Assembly: GCA_900313435.1 (NCBI GenBank)
Contig: OMRF01000158.1
Coordinates: forward strand, 1 to 5,663
Direction: 5' to 3'
DNA length: 5,663 bases
DNA from: an uncultured Lachnospiraceae bacterium
GTDB lineage: Bacteria; Bacillota; Clostridia; Lachnospirales; Lachnospiraceae
In this document: piece after piece, positions 1-5,663 of the stretch
Layout: each line of letters begins with the position of its first letter
Numbering within the stretch: position 1 is the first letter of the stretch
The notes under the pieces: generated by a model
The model's database searches: none
Seen by the model: the letters and a program-made list of their open reading frames with translations, nothing else
What the model was told of the DNA's origin: nothing
Position numbers and translations under genes: made by a program

Positions 1-118
1 TGAATTCATCAGGATGCAGTATATGGATCCGGTGCACAAAGACGAATGGGAAAAAATGCGTATCGCCCTGACTGATGCGCTGAACACGTTGAATTCTTTT
101 GAGGGTACGAAAAAATGA
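1..118 (+). CDS. C-terminal end of an unidentified protein (5' end outside window)
   Basis: An open frame runs from base 2 to a TGA at 116-118 and gives the last 38 residues of a protein, including the stretch RMQYMDPVHKDEWEKMRIAL and ending in GTKK. The tail is charged and probably helical, with no cysteines and no motif I recognise, so no function is assigned. The frame is believable because its stop overlaps the metF start by 4 bases (ATGA), the usual arrangement of translationally coupled genes, and because no competing gene covers the stretch. The coupling suggests, but does not show, a role next to metF in one-carbon or methionine metabolism. The tail does not look like the C-terminus of a MetH activation domain as I know it. 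Confidence 0.72.
   Translation, partial: EFIRMQYMDPVHKDEWEKMRIALTDALNTLNSFEGTKK
101..105 (+). promoter_or_regulatory. Ribosome binding site of metF
   Basis: GAGGG lies 9 bases before the ATG at 115 and inside the end of the upstream coding frame. It supports this start and, with the ATGA overlap, translational coupling between the two genes. Confidence 0.7.
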
Positions 119-978
119 AGCTTTCAGAACTGTACAAAAAGCAAAAGCCCGGCCTCTCATTCGAGATCTTCCCTCCGAAGAGGGACAGCTTTCTTTCCGA
201 TATTGAACCAACCCTTGAGATAATGGCAGACCTCAAGCCTGATTACATCGGGATCACCTTCGGTGCGGGCGGGTCGGTAGCAAACAACAAGACGATCGAG
301 ATAGCCCGTCTGATCAAGGAAAAATACCATGTTGAACCAATGGTCCACATGACGTGTCTGAACTACAATAAGGCTGACATAGATGAATACGCATCTATGA
401 TGGTGGAGTATGGGATCGACAACTGCCTCGCTCTGCGCGGGGACAGGAGAGAAGGCGAAGAACCGAAAAAGGATTTTGCCTACGCCTGTGATCTGACCGC
501 ATATCTCAGATCAAAATGGGATTTTTGCATAGCGGGAGGCTGCTATCCTGAAGGACACCCGGAATGCGGCTCCAGAAAAAAAGATATGGATAATCTCAAA
601 AAAAAGGTAGACGCCGGAGACGAGCTTCTCATCTCACAGCTCTTCCTTGACAACGAATTCTTCTATGACTTCAAAAAGGGACTGGATGAACGCGGTATCA
701 CGATCCCTGTCACCCCGGGTATCATGCCCGTTATCAACTCAGCCCAGTTTGAAAGGATGTCCACCCTTTGCGGAGCCTCCATCCCCGCCAGGTTCAGGCG
801 GATCATGGATCGCTACGAGGACAATCCCGAGGCCCTTTTTGATGCCGGACTTTACTATATGACAAGTCAGGTCATCGATCTCATCGCTACAGGAACCGAC
901 GGGATCCATCTCTATACAATGAATCGCCCCAGCGTGGCAAAGCGCCTTGCTGAAGCGATCCATAAGATCATCCTTTAA
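115..978 (+). CDS. metF: Methylenetetrahydrofolate reductase (MetF)
   Basis: This 287-residue protein is a complete MTHFR of the short bacterial type, a cytosolic FAD enzyme with a TIM-barrel fold. It reduces 5,10-methylene-THF to 5-methyl-THF, the methyl donor for methionine synthesis. Family landmarks appear in order: SFEIFPPK at 15-22 with the catalytic glutamate E17, ITFGAGGS at 47-54, NCLALRGD at 103-110 with the flavin-tuning aspartate D110, CYPEGHPE at 143-150, ISQLFLDN at 173-180 with the folate-binding Q175, TPGIMP at 200-205, and HLYTMNR at 265-271. The length is close to that of E. coli MetF (about 296 residues). The ATG at 115 has a good Shine-Dalgarno site and overlaps the stop of the preceding gene. 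The electron donor (NADH or another partner) cannot be read from the sequence. No key residue is missing. Confidence 0.97.
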   Translation: MKLSELYKKQKPGLSFEIFPPKRDSFLSDIEPTLEIMADLKPDYIGITFGAGGSVANNKTIEIARLIKEKYHVEPMVHMTCLNYNKADIDEYASMMVEYGIDNCLALRGDRREGEEPKKDFAYACDLTAYLRSKWDFCIAGGCYPEGHPECGSRKKDMDNLKKKVDAGDELLISQLFLDNEFFYDFKKGLDERGITIPVTPGIMPVINSAQFERMSTLCGASIPARFRRIMDRYEDNPEALFDAGLYYMTSQVIDLIATGTDGIHLYTMNRPSVAKRLAEAIHKIIL

Positions 979-992
979 GAATGCAGTTTTAT

Positions 993-2237
993 CTATTCCG
1001 TCTGGAGCTTGTTCAGCTCGGATGTTGAGCCCTCATACAGGGGGTTGTATTCAACTGCATCCTTTTCCGAAACTCCCGTCTTCTTCTGTATCCTGTAGCT
1101 TATATCCAGTACCGTCTCAGAGCATTCATGCGCGGGATCCGCATAGAGCTCCTCATAAAGCTTTTTGACATTCGTCTCGGTGGTAGCGGGAACAACAGCG
1201 TCATTGATATTTCCTCCGTATTCCCCTGCAACCTTGAAGAAGGGATAGCCGCCCGTATTCGCTATGGAATATTCCCTCAGAGCCATAGCGTGCTGGATTA
1301 TCTCGTTCGTATCAAATGAGGTCGCTACCTTGGGAGCAAGGGTAGTCACGAGATCCAAAAGCTGATCGACATTACACTCCTTGGCCTTATCTACCAGCTT
1401 ACTGATAACGGTCCTCTGCCTTGTGGCCCTCATGAAATCATCTCCGGCGGTATATCTTATCCTGCAGTAGGCAGTGGCCTGCATACCGTTCAAAAGCTGA
1501 GGTCCGCTCTTTTGCACATATTTAGATGTCCTGCCGGTGTCCTCAGCCATCTCTTCTATGTACATATTGAGCCATTGTATCTCTTCCTTCGTAACATCGA
1601 TCTCAACGCCGCCTACCGCGTCTATACAGTCTATCAGACCGCTGAAGTCAACGGCTACGAAATCCTGTATGTTGAGATCCAGATTCCGGTTCAGCATATT
1701 GATGGCATTCTCATGACCGCCAACCGCATAGGCGTAATTACACTTTCTGAGCATTCCCTTGCCGTCCACATCCATTACGGTATCCCTGTAAACGGAGATC
1801 ATGTTCATCTCCTTTGTGTCGAGATTGATGGCGCAGACTATCATGGAATCCGAATTTCCCGAATCATAATTCCCTTCGGAACGGTTGTCGACTCCGAAGA
1901 AAGCTATGGTCTCAAAGCCCTTTCTGACCTCCTCGGTCTGCTCGGTAACGGAGTTTGAAGACAGGGAGGCGCTGCTTATCTCAATATGTTCGATCTCATT
2001 TAAAGCCTGGACCGCCCTGCTCCCGTACCTCATCCAAAGGAAAAGGACTATCGAAAGGACGACGAGTATGGCTATCTCTACAATGAGAAAGATCGCCCTT
2101 CTCCTTCTTCTCTTTTTCCTCGCGGCGATACGCGCGGCTCTCTGCTCCGGAGTTCTCTGCTCCGGGCTTCTCTGCCCCGAAGTTCTCTGCCCCGAAGATG
2201 TCTTTTCGTTTCTCCTGTTAGATCTGTCTGAAGTCAT
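993..2237 (-). CDS. LytR-CpsA-Psr (LCP) family cell-wall polymer ligase
   Basis: This 414-residue LCP protein is predicted to transfer an undecaprenyl-diphosphate-linked glycopolymer onto peptidoglycan outside the membrane. Residues 1-47 form a very basic cytoplasmic tail with a pentapeptide repeat (15-34) and an Arg/Lys run (41-47). One membrane helix follows at about 48-69, and the rest is extracellular. LCP landmarks are GVDNR (115-119), SDSM (130-133, usually R-x-DTM), SVYRDT (148-153), the CNYAYAVGG region (166-174), VDFSGLIDCIDAVGGVEIDV (196-215), and the arginine-rich active-site block YCRIRYTAGDDFMRATRQR (257-275, with R259, R261, R270, R273 and R275). YRDT instead of the textbook PRDT seems a clostridial variant, so activity is expected. 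A C-terminal tail of about 60 residues beyond the core is of unknown role. It is the last gene of the operon, 33 bases after the glycosyltransferase. The only later in-frame ATG near the start lies inside the membrane helix, so this start is secure. Confidence 0.93.
   Translation of the reverse strand: MTSDRSNRRNEKTSSGQRTSGQRSPEQRTPEQRAARIAARKKRRRRRAIFLIVEIAILVVLSIVLFLWMRYGSRAVQALNEIEHIEISSASLSSNSVTEQTEEVRKGFETIAFFGVDNRSEGNYDSGNSDSMIVCAINLDTKEMNMISVYRDTVMDVDGKGMLRKCNYAYAVGGHENAINMLNRNLDLNIQDFVAVDFSGLIDCIDAVGGVEIDVTKEEIQWLNMYIEEMAEDTGRTSKYVQKSGPQLLNGMQATAYCRIRYTAGDDFMRATRQRTVISKLVDKAKECNVDQLLDLVTTLAPKVATSFDTNEIIQHAMALREYSIANTGGYPFFKVAGEYGGNINDAVVPATTETNVKKLYEELYADPAHECSETVLDISYRIQKKTGVSEKDAVEYNPLYEGSTSELNKLQTE
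2140..2199 (-). repeat. Four-copy 15-bp in-frame tandem repeat in the LCP gene
   Basis: Four consecutive 15-base units occupy 2140-2154, 2155-2169, 2170-2184 and 2185-2199. On the plus strand each starts with CTCTGC. Units 1 and 2 differ at 2 bases, units 3 and 4 at 1 base, and units 1 and 3 at 2 bases, which suggests stepwise duplication. Because 15 is a multiple of 3, the repeat encodes the pentapeptides SGQRT, SGQRS, PEQRT and PEQRA (residues 15-34) just before the Arg/Lys run and the membrane helix. Gain or loss of a unit would keep the frame. Confidence 0.88.
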
Positions 2238-2241
2238 CTTA

Positions 2242-2246
2242 CCTCT
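2242..2246 (-). promoter_or_regulatory. Ribosome binding site of the LCP gene
   Basis: On the minus strand AGAGG ends 4 bases before the ATG at 2237. The spacing is a little short, but no alternative start fits better. The in-frame codons upstream run straight back to the glycosyltransferase stop at 2271-2273, which is in the same reading frame. Confidence 0.55.
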
Positions 2247-2270
2247 ACCGGCTTTCTCAAAAGATGCTTT

Positions 2271-3593
2271 TCAAAATGTATAGTTTTCCGTACCCATAGC
2301 CAGATTCTCATTATAGTACGGATCGCCCTTCCTGATGACATCTCCCCATCTTTTCATGAGGATGTCATTTGACTCTTTGGAACTTAAAGGCTCCCTGCCT
2401 GAATATCTTGCCGTGACCTCCGGCTCATATACGGTCCGAAGCCCGTGTTTCTTTGCTCTCAGACAAAAGTCAAGCATGAGATCACGTCCGAGGAGCGCCT
2501 TGTCAAAACCTCCCGATCGCCTGAAGAATTTCTCATCTATGAGGCAGAAGGAAAAATCCACACAGGACACATCATTACGAAGCTTGATCCTTCCACCGTA
2601 ACCATCGGAGAAAACACTCTGTCCGTGGCATGCGCTGTAACAGACACCGTCACGATCAAATATGAAGCCGCAGTTTGAAACGGAAAAAGCCTGTCCTAAA
2701 AATCTGCATCCCACCACCGCGACATCCGGCTGTGAAAGAACCCCGTACAGTTTTTCAACGGCCCGCCTTGAAGGGAATCTCACATTCTGATCCTTCAAAA
2801 ACAGGAAGGAATCCCTCTTCACATCATAGGTGCTTCCGTCATATGTGACTTTTACATACAGGGCATCGCTTAAAAAATAAGATCTCACAAAGGCCTTGAT
2901 ATCCTGCCTTCTCAAGGATGCTTCGACTATGGCGACGGCCTCAAGCTCAAATCCGGTCCTGTCCCTTCTGTCGTAGGAAGGCGCCTTATCCCCGGGTCTC
3001 TTGTGAATGAGAAGCTTCGGAATATGAAGGACCTTCTGCTTTCTCTCGGTAACCCTTAAGAGAAATTCCCATTCCGGAAGCCTTTTTGTAAGCTCGGAAA
3101 ACTTTCCGATACTCCTTATGGCCTCTCTCTTTATGACAAAGGAGTTCCCGATATAGTTTGTCTGCCTGAGGAGCTCGATATTGATGTCGCTCTTGAAGTA
3201 CGGATTTCTCCGCTCTCCATCGATGAGCTCGTCACAGTCACAATATAAAAGCGCCGCATCTTCATTGTGAAGGGCTTCCTCCGCAAAACTAAAGAGTGCG
3301 TTTTCAGAAAGCCGTTCATGCTGCCCTAAAAATAATATGTAATCTCCTCGTGCGCTGTCAATCGCATAATTTAACGAAAAACCCCTTCCTTTTTGGGCAG
3401 TAAGACGTCGATATTCCACCCTTTCGTCGCGGGGAAACATTTCCGAGACAAAGATGGAAAACCCGCTTTCATTGTTCTGATCGAGCAGAAGCAGCTGGAA
3501 ATCGTCCATAGTCTGCGCGATCAGGGACTCAAGAGAGTCTCTGAAATAGTCAGGTTCGGTATCCTTGAGGAGCATTACTACGGTAAAGAGCAA
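2271..3593 (-). CDS. Family 2 glycosyltransferase-like protein, degenerate tandem type
   Basis: This 440-residue soluble protein resembles tandem GT2 glycosyltransferases that add sugars to lipid-linked polysaccharide at the inner membrane face. The first GT-A-like half is about 1-225: FTVVMLLKDTEPDYF start, LLLLDQNN (34-41), GDYILFLGQHERLSENAL (83-100), YCDCDE (117-122, where relatives have YSDEDK), NPYFKSD...NYIGNSFVIKR, and LPEWEFLLRV (172-181). The second half (about 245-440) matches only the later part of a GT2 domain: SFLFLKDQN (262-270), PDVAVVGCRFL (289-299), SGGFDKALLGRD, LDFCLRAKKHG and GDPYYNENL (423-431). The metal-binding DXD expected near 90-93 (LDHDD in relatives) is LGQHE, the second half has KDQ where NND is usual, and its own nucleotide-binding start is absent. 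Catalysis is therefore doubtful. It may be inactive, a partner of the adjacent transferase, or a divergent enzyme. The start is TTG, 2 bases after the preceding stop. The first ATG (3575) would cut off the first beta strand. Confidence 0.85.
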   Translation of the reverse strand: MLFTVVMLLKDTEPDYFRDSLESLIAQTMDDFQLLLLDQNNESGFSIFVSEMFPRDERVEYRRLTAQKGRGFSLNYAIDSARGDYILFLGQHERLSENALFSFAEEALHNEDAALLYCDCDELIDGERRNPYFKSDINIELLRQTNYIGNSFVIKREAIRSIGKFSELTKRLPEWEFLLRVTERKQKVLHIPKLLIHKRPGDKAPSYDRRDRTGFELEAVAIVEASLRRQDIKAFVRSYFLSDALYVKVTYDGSTYDVKRDSFLFLKDQNVRFPSRRAVEKLYGVLSQPDVAVVGCRFLGQAFSVSNCGFIFDRDGVCYSACHGQSVFSDGYGGRIKLRNDVSCVDFSFCLIDEKFFRRSGGFDKALLGRDLMLDFCLRAKKHGLRTVYEPEVTARYSGREPLSSKESNDILMKRWGDVIRKGDPYYNENLAMGTENYTF

Positions 3594-3595
3594 TA

Positions 3596-5020
3596 TTATT
3601 TACCGCCCTTCCCGTTAAAGACTACTCCGATGGTCTTAAATATGATCTTCGCGTCAAGAGCAAGTGAAAAATTCTGGATGTATTCCGTATCAAGGGCCAC
3701 AACCTCTTCGAAATCCGTGATGTCCGAGCGCCCGCTCACCTGCCACATGCCTGTGAGTCCCGGCTTTATCGCAAGACGCGCCTTATGATGATATTCATAT
3801 TTTTCAAATTCCGCCTCGGTGGGAGGCCGCGTCCCCACAAGGGACATATCCCCTATCAGGACATTGTAAAACTGCGGAAGCTCGTCTATGGAATGTTTCC
3901 TCATAAAATGCCCTATGGGAAAGACTCTGGGGTCATTCTCCATCTTGAACATATTGCCCTGCATCTCATTTTCTGCGGCAAGAGATTCCTGAAGCTTATC
4001 CGCCCCCACGTGCATGGTCCTGAACTTGTAAAAAGTAAAGCGCCGGCCGTTTCTCCCGATCCTGGTGGACTTGTAGAATATGGGTCCGGGGGACTGATGC
4101 TTGATGACCGGTGCAAATATAAGTATCGCTATCCCTGTAAAAACAAGACCTACAAGGGCCCCGAGTATGTCAAAAAATCTTTTGAAGAAGGCCTGCCTCA
4201 AGGTCTGCATCTTCATTGAGGAGGTGAGCACCGTATATGAGGCGTAGCGCTCCACAACGGTATTCATGAGAAGGCGGTCCGAGTATACAAGGGAAGTATG
4301 GACGGTGACCCCCAGCTCGATAAGCTCCTGTGCGAGAGCCTCCGAGGATGATCTGGTATTCCCGTCGATGAACACTTCGTCAACGACATTTTCCCTGACA
4401 TAGTTCAGAAAGCCGTCGGCATTAGATACAACGGGTATCCCCTCTATCGTCTCTCCGGTCCTGTCCTTGTCCACGACTACCGCGCCGATTATCTTAAAGT
4501 CCGTATACCTGTTGGTTGAAAGCTCGTGAAGGCAGCGCACGGCATTGTAATCCTCACACACTACGAGCATCTCGGACTTGTTCACGTCGTTCAGCTTGCG
4601 GTATCTGATAAGTCTCTTCCACAGAACCCTTGCCGTATACATGAAGGCCATCGAAAAACCAAGATATAGAAAGATCAGGGTTCTTGAATAGTCTAAGGAT
4701 TTCTGCGTAGCGTAGAAGTAGACCAGAATGCAGCCGAAATTCAATAAGCAGTGCAGTAAGGTCGCCCGAAGCTCCTGATATTTGTTCCTTCGGAGTATCC
4801 CGTTGTAAGGGTCGGAAAAGAAGACAACGAAGATATCAAGCACCAGGATGAATACCGCAAGGCTCCCGTAGAGGCCGTCATCCAGAAGCTCGTCATTAAG
4901 CCGAAGTCCGCTCTTCATCCTGATGAGATAAGCCACAAAAAAAGCCAACTCCAGACACAGTATGTCAAGCAGCGTAAAATCAAGATGTTTTATCCAGCTT
5001 CTTTTTCCGCGCCTGTACAT
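3596..5020 (-). CDS. Polyprenyl-phosphate sugar-1-phosphate transferase (WbaP/CpsE type)
   Basis: This 474-residue membrane protein is a priming enzyme of surface polysaccharide synthesis. It moves a sugar-1-phosphate from a UDP-sugar onto undecaprenyl phosphate at the inner membrane face. The N-terminal part has four likely membrane helices (about 14-34, 52-69, 90-106, 113-131). A Rossmann-like CoA_binding_3-type domain follows (about 150-250), and its first strand (VVCEDYNA) lacks the usual glycine-rich loop. The C-terminal bacterial sugar transferase domain (about 278-474) has a membrane-entering helix (KRFFDILGALVGLV), SPGPIFYKSTRIGRNG (310-325), YKFRTM (331-336), the catalytic Asp-Glu pair in SIDELPQFYN (377-386; D379, E380), GDMSLVGTRPP (390-400) and KPGLTGMWQVSGRSD (419-433). 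Length and layout are normal for the family. The sugar (glucose, galactose or an N-acetyl sugar) cannot be told from these motifs. It lies 12 bases after the pyrophosphorylase gene that may supply its donor. Confidence 0.95.
   Translation of the reverse strand: MYRRGKRSWIKHLDFTLLDILCLELAFFVAYLIRMKSGLRLNDELLDDGLYGSLAVFILVLDIFVVFFSDPYNGILRRNKYQELRATLLHCLLNFGCILVYFYATQKSLDYSRTLIFLYLGFSMAFMYTARVLWKRLIRYRKLNDVNKSEMLVVCEDYNAVRCLHELSTNRYTDFKIIGAVVVDKDRTGETIEGIPVVSNADGFLNYVRENVVDEVFIDGNTRSSSEALAQELIELGVTVHTSLVYSDRLLMNTVVERYASYTVLTSSMKMQTLRQAFFKRFFDILGALVGLVFTGIAILIFAPVIKHQSPGPIFYKSTRIGRNGRRFTFYKFRTMHVGADKLQESLAAENEMQGNMFKMENDPRVFPIGHFMRKHSIDELPQFYNVLIGDMSLVGTRPPTEAEFEKYEYHHKARLAIKPGLTGMWQVSGRSDITDFEEVVALDTEYIQNFSLALDAKIIFKTIGVVFNGKGGK
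3603..3612 (-). promoter_or_regulatory. Ribosome binding site supporting a TTG start
   Basis: The minus strand reads GGAAGGGCGG and ends 9 bases before the TTG at 3593. It lies within the last codons of the preceding sugar transferase gene. The next in-frame ATG (3575) would be 27 bases away, too far for this site. An in-frame TAA at 3600-3602 excludes an earlier start, so TTG is the best choice. Confidence 0.6.
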
Positions 5021-5028
5021 CCCTCTTG

Positions 5029-5034
5029 CTCCTC
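5029..5034 (-). promoter_or_regulatory. Ribosome binding site of the sugar transferase gene
   Basis: The minus strand carries GAGGAG 8 bases before the ATG at 5020. The site overlaps the TGA stop of the preceding gene (read TGAGGAG), so ribosomes finishing that gene end on this site. This points to coupled translation within the operon. Confidence 0.75.
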
Positions 5035-5663
5035 AGATCGCAATATCGTTCTTCTTCAGAAGAAGCCTCGCGCTGTCAAGCGAATCAACACCGTGCAGGT
5101 TTTTGATCGGTGCAAATTCCTTTTCCCTCTCTACCTCGAAGGGGAGCATCTCCCCTATGAGATTGATAAGGTCAAGGATCAGGAACTCAAACTTGAAGCC
5201 ATTCTCCTGTTCCGGATTTACGAGATTGCCCTCACTGTCTATGAAGGGTATCTTTTTTTTCACGGAGTGTACGGGAAGATCCAGGGCCTCCACTTCCTCG
5301 AGGGCATCCACCCTGAAGAGATAATTTAATATGACGCCGTAAGCATATTTTAATTCCCCGTTTTCATCTCTCTCATCATGCATCGCGTCAGTCATCTCAT
5401 AATACTCAACTATCGAAGGACGACCGTCATCGAGACAGATGACCCCGAGCTTCTCATCGGGTGAATTCTTTTTGATCACCTTTCCGGCACACTTAAGATC
5501 CGAAAACGCGGTAGCTCCCAAAAAGACAGGGTCACAGATCTTCTGGAGAGGATTGTCCACAGAAAAGATATTGAGCCACTCCACTCCCCTTTCCTTAAGC
5601 CCGGAAACGAGACCCGCTTTCTCTAAGGACTTGAACCACCCTCCGTTTCCATTGGGCGATGAA
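5033..5663 (-). CDS. UAP1-like UDP-sugar pyrophosphorylase (UDPGP family), 5' end outside window
   Basis: This is the C-terminal 209 residues of a cytosolic nucleotidyltransferase that makes a UDP-sugar and diphosphate from UTP and a sugar-1-phosphate. The frame stays open to the window edge, and its first residues already match the core of eukaryotic-type UDP-GlcNAc pyrophosphorylase. Landmarks, numbered in the visible part, are SPNGNGG (2-8, uridine-binding loop), FSVDNPL (33-39, metal-binding Asp of VDN), DPVFLGA (44-50), VEYYE (85-89), LNYLF (112-116, the Asn that contacts the sugar N-acetyl group in human UAP1), KKKIPFID (135-142), NGFKFE (154-159) and FAPIKN (183-188, catalytic-type lysine). 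It ends soon after this block and so lacks the roughly 90-residue C-terminal domain of human UAP1. I believe that is normal for bacterial members. UDP-GlcNAc or UDP-GalNAc is the likeliest product, but UDP-glucose or a related sugar is possible. It is the first visible gene of the operon and probably feeds the sugar transferase. Confidence 0.9.
   Translation of the reverse strand, partial: SSPNGNGGWFKSLEKAGLVSGLKERGVEWLNIFSVDNPLQKICDPVFLGATAFSDLKCAGKVIKKNSPDEKLGVICLDDGRPSIVEYYEMTDAMHDERDENGELKYAYGVILNYLFRVDALEEVEALDLPVHSVKKKIPFIDSEGNLVNPEQENGFKFEFLILDLINLIGEMLPFEVEREKEFAPIKNLHGVDSLDSARLLLKKNDIAI

Larger units (their letters stand above)
993..5663 (-). other. Putative surface-polysaccharide operon (initiation to wall attachment)
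   Basis: Four same-strand genes are separated by 12, 2 and 33 bases, with Shine-Dalgarno sites inside or next to the preceding stop codons and no room for internal terminators. The order (UDP-sugar synthesis, priming transfer to lipid carrier, glycosyltransferase-like protein, LCP ligase) follows a wall-polysaccharide pathway. The promoter and any further genes lie beyond the right edge. No flippase or polymerase is visible here. Confidence 0.82.

Noticed and set aside
157..963. Minus-strand and alternative plus-strand frames inside metF
   Set aside because: They overlap conserved metF catalytic motifs and have no independent support.
1005..1019. Inverted repeat GAGCT-TGTTC-AGCTC near the end of the LCP gene as a terminator
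   Set aside because: The stem is only 5 bp, lies inside coding sequence and is followed by no T-run on either strand.
1512..1958. Plus-strand open frame of 148 codons
   Set aside because: It lies wholly antisense to the well-supported LCP gene and has no recognisable motif or convincing ribosome site. It is a by-product of the codon use of that gene.
2259..2271. Inverted repeat AAAAG-ATG-CTTTT between the glycosyltransferase and LCP genes
   Set aside because: It is a short, AT-rich 5-bp stem with a 3-base loop, too weak to act as an intrinsic terminator, and it lies within a tightly packed operon.
1885..2283. Plus-strand open frame of 132 codons with a Leu/Cys-rich repeat
   Set aside because: The apparent repeat is the reverse reading of the 15-bp tandem repeat in the LCP gene, and the hydrophobic stretch mirrors the LCP membrane helix.
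3785..4219. Plus-strand open frame of 144 codons
   Set aside because: It is antisense to the conserved catalytic domain of the sugar transferase and resembles no protein I know.
4962..5329. Two overlapping plus-strand open frames across the junction of the sugar transferase and pyrophosphorylase genes
   Set aside because: Both are antisense to conserved coding sequence and overlap each other in different frames. Neither shows a motif.
5582..5584. GTG as the start codon of the pyrophosphorylase
   Set aside because: The frame stays open upstream to the window edge, and those residues (SPNGNGG and following) match the conserved uridine-binding region. The gene therefore begins outside the window.

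Overview
The window looks like a chromosomal segment of a Firmicutes bacterium, most likely a Lachnospiraceae-type Clostridia. This rests on family resemblance: the YRDT/KCNYAYA-type LCP protein, the bacterial 'UDPGP type 1' pyrophosphorylase, purine-rich Shine-Dalgarno sites and mid-range GC with frequent AGG/AGA and ATA codons. No 16S or other marker is present, so the assignment is an inference. Coding density is very high, and no stretch of even 60 bases lacks a gene.

Left part, plus strand (1-978): the last 38 codons of an unidentified gene overlap the start of metF by 4 bases (ATGA). metF encodes a complete methylenetetrahydrofolate reductase of one-carbon/methionine metabolism.

Right part, minus strand (993-5663): four tightly packed genes are read from the right edge leftward. 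In transcription order they are a UAP1-like UDP-sugar pyrophosphorylase (5' end outside the window), a polyprenyl-phosphate sugar-1-phosphate transferase (WbaP/CpsE type), a family 2 glycosyltransferase-like protein starting at TTG, and a LytR-CpsA-Psr (LCP) protein. The spacings are 12, 2 and 33 bases, so they almost certainly form one operon.

The order matches the steps of making a wall-linked surface polysaccharide. A UDP-sugar is made, the sugar-1-phosphate is loaded onto undecaprenyl phosphate, further sugars may be added, and the finished chain is attached to peptidoglycan by the LCP phosphotransferase. The operon converges on metF with only 14 bases between the stop codons and no visible terminator.

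The most unusual item is the glycosyltransferase. It looks like a compact remnant of a tandem GT2 protein. The usual DXD metal-binding motif is replaced in the first half, and the second half lacks its nucleotide-binding beginning. It may be inactive, or a partner or regulatory protein. A second oddity is a four-copy 15-bp in-frame tandem repeat in the cytoplasmic tail of the LCP protein. I see no mobile element, CRISPR array, RNA gene or clear novel multi-gene system.
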